From the NCBI GenBank assembly GCA_047495785.1, contig JBLDXI010000054.1, positions 3,968,001 through 4,032,000 on the forward strand: 64,000 nucleotides of DNA, read 5' to 3'. The number at the start of each line of letters is the position of its first letter. The stretch's first letter is position 1. Below, piece after piece: positions 10,888-20,503 of this stretch. The stretch comes from Lepidodermella squamata (Eukaryota; Gastrotricha). The notes beneath the pieces were generated by a model, which saw nothing but the letters and a program-made list of their open reading frames with translations, was not told the DNA's origin and made no database searches. The translations under genes and the position numbers were made by a program.

Positions 10888-11499
10888 TTGGTGACTCGGG
10901 AGGTGAGATCGAAGTTTTTTGAAGTCAATGGGTTGAACGCGCGGAAATGTGCCAATTGCGATGGTCCGCACTCTGCCAACTACGGAGGCTGCAAATCCGT
11001 TCAAGCCGCAGTCAAACGAGATGAACAGCGCCTGCAAGCGAAAATCGAGAAAGCACAGGGCAGAAGGGAATCAAACGCTCCGCCAGGCACGTCAAAGGAT
11101 AAGCCACAGCCGGTTTTCAAGCCAGCACCTCAGCCATCGGGCCTTGCTTGGCAAGGTCAACTCAAAAGCATCATCGAAAACGACAACCTCATCGAAAAGC
11201 TGGCCTGCAAACTGGCGCCAATCGTGGCCGAAAAAGCACGGAACGAGCTGCTCGGCAATTTGCATTCCACTCTCCAGACGCTATCCGACTCTGTAGCCCG
11301 CCTAGAAGCCAGGCTAAAGAATCTAGAGGACTCCATCACTGGAAAGAAATTGACGAAGACCACCTCATCGTCGCAGTTAGCTGTAGGTAACAGCGACTAC
11401 TGGTATGAACCACCCATTGCCGGGACGTCGTCTCGCGGAAACAATCGCGGTGCCAGAGGCAGCAACACTGGTCCGAAAACCTCTCGTAAACTATCATGA
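10888..11499 (+). mobile_element. Non-LTR retrotransposon ORF1 (gag-like), 5'-truncated
   Basis: An open frame of 203 codons has no ATG at its start, so the N-terminus is probably lost by 5' truncation. It opens inside a zinc-knuckle segment, CANCDGPHSANYGGC, which resembles the last CCHC-type knuckle of Jockey-clade ORF1 proteins (CxxCxxxHxxxxxxC). A basic, helical region and a Ser/Gly/Arg-rich tail follow. The stop overlaps the ORF2 start as ATGA (11496-11499). This suggests ORF2 translation by termination-reinitiation, as known for several non-LTR elements. Confidence 0.8.
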
Positions 11500-14396
11500 C
11501 CTGGGTTGGACAGTGGAATTCTGGACACGGCAAAAAAGTAACTTTAACACTTGCTGAAATTATTTTGATGATTGAAACGCTAATGCTTGATATTTTGTTG
11601 ATCAACGAAACATGGCTTGATGATGACGATATTTTTGAAATCCCAGGATTCACCATTTTCAGTCTAGAAAGGAAAGCGAAAGCTGCCAATAACGTCACGT
11701 ATGGTGGCGTCGCAATAGCTGTAAGAAACTCCATCCGAGTCACAGAGACTTATGAATATTATACAGATCACAGTGAGTGGCTAGCCGTGGTTGTGACCGA
11801 TAAAAATGGCAAAAAACTCACCGTAGCCACGGGCTACAGCTCTCCCAACTACCCCCTTGACTTGACTTTTTTGAACTTGTGTCTAGGTGGCTCAGCAGCA
11901 AATCCTAATCACCCGTGCATCTTCGCCGGCGACCTTAACTGTTGGCATCCGACTTTATCGGACCCTATTAGCAAAAATCCGGCTGGAACTGCACTCGCTG
12001 CATGGCTGGAGAATGAGGGTCACACCGTCATGAGCGACGGTACCCCCACGCACTTTTCCACATATGGCTACGGTCGTCAAATTGATATTTGGCTGGCTAA
12101 TCAGGCGGCTCTGCCTTTCCTTACAGGACCAGCCCTCGTCGAGGACAAGTACGGCAGTGACCATTGTGCTACCCGCCTGCAGGTCGACTTCAAAGCCAGT
12201 CCTGAGCAGGAAGATACTTCTGCGAGCGAGCCTCGACTCGATTTCAACAAAGCAAACTGGGACCGTTTTGCCGAAAGACTCGCATATTGGCTCGCCACGA
12301 TTGCCGACCCGGTGAAGCCGAAGCCGGGCGACCCGGTGGAAAGCATTGAAACTTATGCCGACAGCATCGTCGACGCTATCCAACGAGCGGCGAACGAAAC
12401 GATCCCTAAATGTAAGTACTCAAAACTGTCGAGCTGGCGTTTAACCAAGGAAATAGCCATCCTACTTGATCAACGAAATAAATTGCAAAGAATTTTTGAC
12501 AAAACAAAATCTTCTGAAGCCAAAACTCGAATCAACAAACTCAACAAAGAAATCAAATTTTTGATCGCCCAGGAAAAACTCAGGGCTTGCGAACAATTTT
12601 TGAAAAAACTTGCAAAGCTTTTTAAGCAGCACCAAACTAGAGAAGCGTGGCAGGCCGTCAATGGGCGGTTGAAAGGCCGCCGCCGAAACCGCAAAATCGC
12701 CGTTCTCACCAACCTAAATGGTGTAGGTGTCACAGAGGATGCGGCCAAATGCGAGCTATTGGCGCAAACTTTTGGTAAGGTTTTAGAGGGCCCGCCTATG
12801 ACATCGAAGTCGCCGGAAGATCAGCTCTTCTGGAACGCAACCAGCGAAGAGATGGCGAGCAGCGATAAGATGCGCCCTCTCCGTACGATCCCTAACAGGG
12901 TCCAAGTCCGTGTTCCGAAGTGGGCCGTGCGGCAAATGATGAAAGCACTGAAATGGAAAGCGCCCGGGCACGACAACGTCTCCAACGTCCTCATAAAGCA
13001 CGGCGGTAAAAAGTTGGCGAAGCACTTGCGGTATCTCTACCAACTCAGCCTCAACAGTGGCTTTGTACCGAGAAACTGGAAGGTAGCGATCATCGTTCCA
13101 ATTTTAAAATCAGGTAAAGATTCACGCCTTCCCGATTCTTACCGACCGGTGTCTTTGTTACCGGCCATTGCCAAAGGTTTGGAAGTTGTTGTTGCCAAAT
13201 ATTTATACCATTTTTTAGCCATGCACAATTTATTACCACGCCACCAATTTGGCTTTCAGCCGTTACACTCCACAACCGATCCCCTTTTTCTATTTATTAG
13301 CGATGTAGGTTTATCAATTGCAAAACGGAAAAAGCTTGTTGCCATGTTGCTCGATTTCAAAGCGGCCTTCGACTGTATCTGGCACGACGGCCTTCGCAGA
13401 AAACTGGAGCAGTCGGGTCTTCCGTCGCCTATTACCAGGTGGGTTTCAGATTTCCTTCGGGACAGGAGTTTTAAAGTCAGAGTCGGAAACGAACTTTCTC
13501 AGTCCAGAAATATTTTTTGTGGCGTGCCTCAAGGGTCGCCTTTGTCGCCATTGCTATTTATTTTTTACACCAGCGACATGCAGCCCAAAAGCTGTCTCCC
13601 TGACGATGGTGCTCGGCGTGTTGGTAAGGGCACCTTCGCCGACGACGTCATTAACTGGGCCTTCGGGGACCAATACCACGTCTGCGCTCATCGCCTTCAG
13701 AGGCGGCTCTGCGCCATCGAAAGCTGGTGCAACCGCTGGCGCCTCAAACTCAATCCTGCCAAGTGCGAGGCGATCGTCTTCGGCCACTACGGCAACACAC
13801 CACCCACTGTCAACCTACGATTGTACGGCCAAGCCATCCCGCAGGTTACCCAAGTCCGGTACCTAGGTCTGCACCTAACGCCGCTCCTTTCATGGTCGAC
13901 GCATCTCGACGTCATCTCGTCAAAGATCCGACAGACCGTCGGATCTCTGTATGGCCTTTGCCGAGCTAAAAATTTGCCAAAAGGAGTTTGTGTTTTATTT
14001 TACCAGACACTCATAGAACCGGTGTTGCTGTATGGTGCCCCGGCCTGGTCCTGCATGAGCCCTTCAGCCCTGAGTCGCCTTGTGGACCTTCAAGCCTATG
14101 CCCTTAGAGCCCTACTGAACCTCCCCCAAGAAACGCACCCTATCGATGTGATCGCCTTCGCCGGCGTCACTGGTATTGACCTGCGGTTTGAGACCGCTAC
14201 CCAACGCTACGGCGAGCGAACTCTTGCCGCAGAACTCGATATTGCTAAATATATCGAATACATCGCTCATTTAACGGCTACAGACAAAATCGCGACAGAA
14301 CTGGAAAAACGCTGCCCAGCGTGGCATATCAGACAGCTGCCAAAGCCCGACTACCGCCTCCGATTCGACACCAGAGATTGGCTGATCATTGAATAA
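11496..14396 (+). mobile_element. Non-LTR retrotransposon ORF2: endonuclease plus reverse transcriptase (Jockey-like)
   Basis: A 966-codon frame without breaks. The first 230 residues form an APE-type endonuclease (LLINETWL, YGGVAIAVRN, IFAGDLNCWH, QIDIWL, GSDHCA). The reverse transcriptase follows: SYRPVSLLPAIAKGLE, HQFGFQPLHST, LLDFKAAFDCIWHDGL, GVPQGSPLSPLLF, and FADD at the catalytic aspartates, which are intact. No RNase H domain follows; the protein ends at RDWLIIE. EN plus RT without RNH, with a zinc-knuckle ORF1, fits the Jockey/CR1 group. All visible motifs are intact, so the insertion looks young. Confidence 0.93.
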
Positions 14397-15002
14397 ACGA
14401 CATAAAAACGATCAAAACAAACACTAAACATCAACCATGATCTCTTGTTTATAAGCTTTACATTATACATACTGTCTACTTACACACAAATTTTATATCT
14501 ATGAAATGTTATTGTACCCCCTGAACCATCGTGGCATCAAGTTATCGCGCCGAGAGCGCTGCGAGGCGTATGGCTGAAAATAAAATCTCGATATGCCAAT
14601 GGGTTCCAATTTTTTAGGTCATTTTGGTTCTAATAGCAAGTTGCTTTTTGCGATTTTAAGCATGTGCCTTCATGACTTCTACTAATATTAATTTTACGTC
14701 GAACAAATCCCGATAATGGCGGATGCTAGCGACCAACAGCCAGAGGATCAGTTAACCCGGATAGCTCGCCTGAAAGAGGAACTGAAAGGCGGTTGGCAGA
14801 CGAGTTAGCCGAATCGAGGCCTTCATTTGGCGGAACTCGATTGAAGATTGAATTGAGAATATTGTCCGTTTTTTAGCACATTGCTGAACCTTTGGGACGT
14901 TTCGAAAAACGCTTTCCTCCCTCTATAATTATTAAAATCGGGGGTCTCTATTGGGAATGTATGGTTAACTTAGCAATCGTATTCTCTATCGCATTTTGTA
15001 AT
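14397..15002. other. 3' flank of the LINE and unassigned sequence
   Basis: The region is AT-rich with no clear poly(A) tail or target-site duplication. A 30-codon ORF from 14716 (MADASDQQPEDQLTRIARLK, then GG and a stop near 14806) looks like a real protein start cut short, possibly a decayed gene or element fragment. No long frame continues it. Confidence 0.3.
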
Positions 15003-15563
15003 CGAAGTAATAATACCGAACCAGGAAAACTAGCGCAGCTGATCACCAATACAAAGTTCATACATTCAACCGTAATACCGCACCGGTCGTAATACATTAT
15101 TTATGAAGAATCCTATTGTCCTGCAAACTAGATCGATTTCGGTAACTATTGATAGATATCGATTTTGCTTCCCCGGTTTTCAAATATCGATCAAATCATC
15201 AAGTATTCACCCCCTCATCAGGTAACAGAAACTTTCGGTTGTTTTCTCGCAGTTCTCAATAAAAAAAGCCGTTAATATTGCTTCTGATAGCCATCACAGA
15301 TCAGATCAGATCGGTAGGAATATGAAGATATATTCGCACACCTATAAGCTACTTCAGCTCGACCTCTCTTAATTTTTCCGACAGTGTTACCAGAAGTTAG
15401 CTGCTACAAAACGTATATTAGGTATATTTTGTAGTATTCATCATCTTCCTAAAGCGGAGCTTATACTCCAATAGCAAAGCAAGTTATAAAATATAAGTCT
15501 GGTATGCACAGGGAAGCCATTTGCTTAGCAACCGGTAGACCTAATTTTTGCGTGGCAGAGAGG
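15003..15563. repeat. Copy 2 of the duplicated non-coding block
   Basis: The near-identical counterpart of 2644-3053 lies 12.4 kb away in the same orientation, upstream of the third SDR. It carries an additional AT-rich block of about 165 bp near 15062-15228. The stretch matching the putative final MIB copy A exon is cut at 15563, so only its 3' end was copied. Copy 1 lies downstream of the second SDR and copy 2 upstream of the third. Confidence 0.82.
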
Positions 15564-15715
15564 ACACCAACGAGTCCCTTGTAAATAAAATATTAATTTG
15601 AATCAGCATTGAAGCACTGAACTCATCTCCAAACATTAAATTCACAAGCAATTCACTTCGTGAAACTTTTCAGTTGGAGCTTTTTTAGATTTTGAGAAAA
15701 GTTAGCAAGCCATAT

Positions 15716-16735
15716 ATGAGCGACAAAAAGCGAGTCGTTGTTGTGACTGGTGCTAATAAAGGCATCGGCTTCGCCATTGTCAAGCAGATACTGTTACAGC
15801 GACCTACTTGGACCGTCTACCTAACTGCCCGCGACCAAGCGAGAGGCCAGGAAGCGATTCGCAAGCTGAAAGACAATTCGAATCTTCTCGCCAATTTTCA
15901 TCTGTTGAACGTCGACTCGATTGACTCGATTCGGACTTTCCGCGACTATCTTCGAATGCAGCATGGCAATATCGATGTGTTAATCAATAATGCCGCGATT
16001 TTTCCGATGGTCAACTCACCGAACGCCAAGCCAGGAGAAATCATATTCGACCGTGCGAAAATCGAACGAACAATTAAAACTAATTATTCGAGCGTTGTCG
16101 ATGTTTGCCACGAATTATTCCCGCTGTTGGCTCCAGACTCTCGAGTCGTCTTCCTTTCCTCACGGCTAGCTCAGGTAACACTATTCAATGGAAACATTTG
16201 TAAAACCTCCCGTTTCCAAACTAAAACAGGCTGCGTATGTCAACACACAAGACAATATGCAATACAAAATTCGTGATTGCACCACCGTCGATCAGTTGAA
16301 TGGGCTCATGAACTCTTTCACAGCAGTGGACCACAATAATTCCAGTCAAATCAACTCATGGTTAGCTAAACCAGCAATTTATGACGCCCACCCGCCTTTC
16401 GCTCTCGGTATTCTATACGCGTACGGTTTTGCAAAGCTTGGGCTGAATATCTACACCAAAATCATGCAGAAGAAATTTGACCAAGAAGGTAAACGAATCA
16501 ACATCAACGCCTGCTGTCCCGGAATGGTTTGCAATTTGTCCTGATTTTCTTGCGCGAATATATTCCGAGTTTCCATGTTATTATTTAGGTTCAAACCGAT
16601 TTAAATCCATATGGAGTTCTCACAACTGATCAAGGAGCAGATACTCCTGTCTACTTGGCTCTTTTACCAGCTGATAGCACGATAAAAGGTCAATTTCTAT
16701 TCGAGCGGCGCACCATCGATCCTCTCACACTTTGA
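15716..16735 (+). CDS. Carbonyl-reductase-like SDR with intact active site
   Basis: Three exons, 15716-16174, 16230-16526 and 16589-16735, give 300 residues, the usual CBR1-like length. The cofactor motif TGANKGIG is at residues 11-18. INNAAIF stands at the NNAG position, LSSR carries the catalytic serine (148/149), and YGFAK supplies Y218 and K222. CCPGMVQTDLNP matches the conserved PG motif after the active site. It should be an NADPH-dependent carbonyl reductase, cytosolic, acting on small carbonyl substrates (family knowledge). Of the three SDR paralogues in this window it is the only one with the complete Ser-Tyr-Lys set. It lacks the charged insert of the 1.2-2.4 kb copy. Confidence 0.92.
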
Positions 16736-16856
16736 CGTAATAGCTTAAAGCTAATATTTACTCATTCATTAATATTTTAATGTCATCAATAAATTTTGAG
16801 TTGGAAGCGCAAAATACAAGCTTTATTAAAAAAAAATCTAAAAATTGCCCGGTTCA

Positions 16857-17590
16857 CTAGCGATATGTTAATAGTAGTGTTACGATGATCGATAACAATG
16901 CTGTGAATGAAAGCTGAGAGTTCAGGAGACGCGAATCATTCGGTGTTAAAATTGAAGTTTCGGCTCGAGCCATGCATGGTACGCCAGTGGCAGATTCACC
17001 GCTTGCTATTCGATAGAATCCTAACACTGCAACCTATAATCATGCGCATTCATTTAATTTGTTCGCAATTAAAATATTATTTGACCAACCTGGTAAACTT
17101 TGTTTTTGACGACGCTGAATTCGTACGAATTATCATCGATTCGATCGGCAGTTAACATGGTAAGGCGGACATCTTTCTGTTCACGACAGTAGGCATTGGC
17201 GCAGTCGCCGCTCCATTGTTGAAACCAGTAAGCTTCGTGTTCGTTCGGCGATCGATCTCGCCACGAACAAGAGGCGAGCATCGAAGCATTGACGAGGCTA
17301 TCGTCGAGACGCCTTATTGAATTCAGCGTTACATTGCCACTTTCTACCAAAACGAGACATTTTAGGCCGTAGATGAAATCGGAACAGTTCGCGGACGATT
17401 TAACCCCGTCTTCCAGTCCAGACTCTTCGAATAGAAAATGATCGTCGAATACTACGAATGGCTTGGTAAATGTTTGGCTGTTGCAGGCGCGGCTGAAGCC
17501 TGCCATGATGGCAACTGTTGAGGAAACTATCAAAAGCAACTCGGTAGGTTGTAGGAGTCGCATGGGCAAGATTAAAAGAGTTCTAAACAT
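16857..17590 (-). CDS. CxW four-cysteine ectodomain protein, C-terminally anchored (paralogue C)
   Basis: Two exons, 17090-17590 and 16857-17033, give 225 residues. The N-terminus is a hydrophobic signal (LLLIVSSTVAIMAG). The ectodomain contains LKC...SCSW, then DC-ANAY-C, the same cysteine layout as the two upstream genes. The protein ends in a hydrophobic stretch (FTALLSIIVTLLLTYR) directly at the C-terminus, with no cytoplasmic tail, as in a GPI-anchor signal (inference). The intron falls after VYQ and before VAVLG, the same place as an intron in paralogue B (DYQ/VEV). Its ATG is only 27 bp after the stop of paralogue B, which suggests joint transcription. Function unknown. Confidence 0.72.
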
Positions 17591-17617
17591 TAAACAAAAA
17601 ATTGCATAATAATTCGT

Positions 17618-18259
17618 TCAATTTATCGCATAATGTTTGTTCCTCTCATTCTTGTCGACGTAAAGATAGATTATAAACGATACAACGCCCGCTATAAGGA
17701 AGCCGAACACGATGAAGATAGCAATCAGGTAAATGCCGTAAGGTGGCGGCACTGAAAAAGTCACTCGACTAGGAATCGAACAGCGGGCTTGATTTGTTGG
17801 TCCTATGTTTAACCCGACAACTTCGACCTACGATATAGAGACATTTAAAACTAATGCTGTTAAAATACATTTCTAAATACCTGGTAGTCAGCACCTGGTA
17901 CGACACCGAACTCTAAATGAGTTCGTCTCACATAGTAAACTTCGTTGATGTGAGAGCATCGTTTTTCATCGTAAGGACACTACAATTAATCTCAATCAAA
18001 TCAGGAATTATAAAAGGAAAATGAAGCCAACCTCATCTCGCCAAAATGACAGCGAGTATATGTAGCTTTCATTGCTGGGCGCGGAATTTGACCAGGAACA
18101 GTGGCTTGAAAACGATAACCACAGGGCGGTCTTCTCAACGATACATTTTAGCGATGATGGATCTAACGCAGTTTGGCAATTAATCAATCTCTCGCCGGCT
18201 GATGTCATGCAGAGAATCGCAGAAAAAATCGGTAGAAAAGTTGTGAACAGAATAGACAT
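17618..18259 (-). CDS. Type I membrane protein with CxW four-cysteine ectodomain (paralogue B)
   Basis: Exons 18032-18259, 17881-17979 and 17827-17618 join in phase to 178 residues. A signal peptide (ILFTTFLPIFSAILC) is followed by an ectodomain with LKC...HCSW, then CPYDEKRC. The fourth cysteine region leads to FGVVPGADYQVEVVGL, which looks like the last strands of a fibronectin-III-like fold. A transmembrane helix (IYLIAIFIVFGFLIAGVVSF) and a short cytoplasmic tail of about 15 residues end the protein. The C...CxW...C...C layout recalls domain 1 of class I cytokine receptors, though the spacing of the second pair is shorter. No signalling motif is visible in the tail. Confidence 0.75.
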
Positions 18260-18402
18260 CGATGTCAAAGAAATGTTGAAAAATTTTAAAATTTATTAGC
18301 ACAGAAAAACACTTCGAGACGCGCGAGATGATGATGATGTTGCTCTTCATCTGTTTTGTTTACACTCAGACGATAAAAAAAGTGTGTTTGCTCGAATAAA
18401 CA

Positions 18403-19068
18403 TCACTGCTCTGCTTCGGCTCGATTTGTAACAACCGTGCGTCGGCGCTTTCTGCAGTACAACGTGTAGACGGCGTAGACGGCTATCGCAAGGAAAATTC
18501 CAGAGATAGAAACGGCGACGGCGCCATAGGCGACAGGCACGTCGAAGGCGACAATGGCGGGAGAGACGCAGCGGCGCATGACATCACCGGTAATGTTTCG
18601 CCGCCTTGCATGCTCGTAAAGGGACCAGTCGGTTGGGATGCCGGAGACGTGAAGTTCATAGGCCGTGTCGGGCCGCACGTCGAACTCTAGCGATGTTGCC
18701 TTTTGGTACTTGATCTCGTTCTGGTACAAGCATTCGCGGCCTTTATTCTTACACGCCTGTAAAAAGACCAAAATGATTTCGAAGTTCGAATTCAATATTC
18801 AAAGAACAATGCTAACCCTGTAGTAGTAGGAAACGGTGTATATTAGATTATTCATCGGATCAGCTGCAGCCCAGTTGCAGAAGACTCGAAAGTTGAAACC
18901 GGCGTCGGGCGAGTAGGTTTCGCAGCGTAAATTAGATGCGTCGACAGACTGAACGCATTCCTTCATCGGTAACATTGCTGCCGCCGACTGAACGAAGGTA
19001 AGCCAGCTTAATAGCGTCATATAATTGTTGTTTATCGCCAAAACAACAATGTTGAAATCTGTGGTCAT
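18403..19068 (-). CDS. Type I membrane protein with CxW four-cysteine ectodomain (paralogue A)
   Basis: Two exons, 18817-19068 and 18403-18756, encode 201 residues. After a signal segment (MTLLSWLTFVQSAAA) the ectodomain reads LRC...VFCNW, about 20 residues, then ACKNKGREC. The intron lies directly before ACKNK, the same place as the first intron of paralogue B before CPYDE. A stretch with FDVRPDTAYELHVSGI resembles the end of a fibronectin-III-like domain. A transmembrane helix (GAVAVSISGIFLAIAVYAVY) and a short basic tail (CRKRRR...) follow. It is the first of three tandem minus-strand genes separated by 143 and 27 bp. Confidence 0.77.
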
Positions 19069-20503
19069 TTTTCGTCTCACAGAATTATTCGATCGAAGAG
19101 GCGAGGAAATGGCCGAGATATAAGGTAAGGATAGCCGGGCGATTTCCGCTTCGAGCTCAACGAGCAGCTCTAATAGCTGCCGTAGCGAAAAGTAGACCCA
19201 GCATTGGTCAAGTGGTCGGCAAATACTAATGTGAACGACGATAATAACTGAGTGACGAGCGCATCCGCCTTCCTTTTTGCTTTATTTCTACTCGGCAGCA
19301 CAAAGCCGCGCGCGGGCGACTCAGCGTATGACTGTAAACTGATATTGGAAGAGTTCTGTTTTTTCGTTCTATTATTATTATATATATATATTTAACTCTG
19401 ACGTAATTTGTACATCTCGTCTACTTTCATTAGCTTCTTCTGAATGATATCGTAGATATCCTCTTCCGCCGACAAAAGGGACAAGTGGGATTTCGTATAA
19501 ATTTATCCTGCTAAGTTGACAGTCATTTACACAATATCGATTAAAAAGTTTATCACAAATATAATATGGATTCAATAATATTATAGAATAAAACTGGATG
19601 TTAGCGGCAGTTCCAGAGCGTGATACCTCGTTACGCCATTTCAGGTCAATTTTCACGAAATTTTAAATCAGAGAATAGCGAGACCAAATTGCAAATTTGG
19701 AACAAAACACAAACTATAAAAATTAGTCTTTTCCGAAAAATTCTGTCAGTTATTATTTCGATTTATTATAAAAATTAATCGCGAAATTCAGAAAATGCAG
19801 AAAATAAATTTTTTGGTTTAGCTTACGGTCAAATTTTGTTCAGCTAAAAGTAGGACTCTTTCTAAATTAATGGACATTCCTTTACATCAGATTTTCTATG
19901 TTTCTGAAGAATAAACCGCAGTCTTTCGTTGATTAACCTAAACCGATTGTTTGATGCTCGTTTTCATTCCTAAAAGACGGTCCTTTCATTCTGTCTTCAC
20001 TGGCTTGAAGAATTATAACGTGTATCCGAAGTGTGGCAAAGAAATTGCTCAGGTGTACTTTGCCCCAAATGGGATGACTCATCATGCTTTATTTTACATC
20101 ATCTGGAAAAAGGCTAGGTGGTTTCGTTTTATCATTGTTGTGGTATTGCCGTAATAACTGAAGTATCTTATCATATTTTGGAGAATTACTTATTCGTTCG
20201 CACCCGAAATTAGCAACTCCCATTTCTTACGAAAGATAAAAGGATGCCGCTGCAAAGGAATTCGCGGAATTCCGGCAAATTCTGTGAAAACTTGTATAAA
20301 TAAACACCCGCCTTCGTCTACCTGTATTACTTCATTTTACAGTTTTAGGGCTTTCATTCAAAACGAAATCTTTATGGGTACATGTAAGCATGGTGACTAC
20401 TCAGTGTTAATTGTTATTCATATTGTAGTAATTATTTACTCGTTATCAGCCACGCCCAGGTTCTCGTATTTTGGCTGTTGTAGATTACGCAGCTGCTGAA
20501 AAA
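19069..20503. promoter_or_regulatory. Divergent intergenic region; TATA box for the NB-ARC gene
   Basis: This is 1.4 kb of AT-rich sequence between the CxW cluster and the NB-ARC gene. A TATA-like element, TATAAATAAA, lies at 20295-20304. A pyrimidine-rich tract ending ACGCAG (20486-20491) sits 12 bp before the NB-ARC ATG and could be the 3' end of a 5'-UTR intron. A short (TA)n run lies near 19379-19390. No supportable gene was seen here. Confidence 0.4.

Noticed and set aside
17100-17160. Possible convergent overlap of SDR3 and paralogue C
   Set aside because: SDR3 ends at 16735 and paralogue C at 16857, so they do not overlap.
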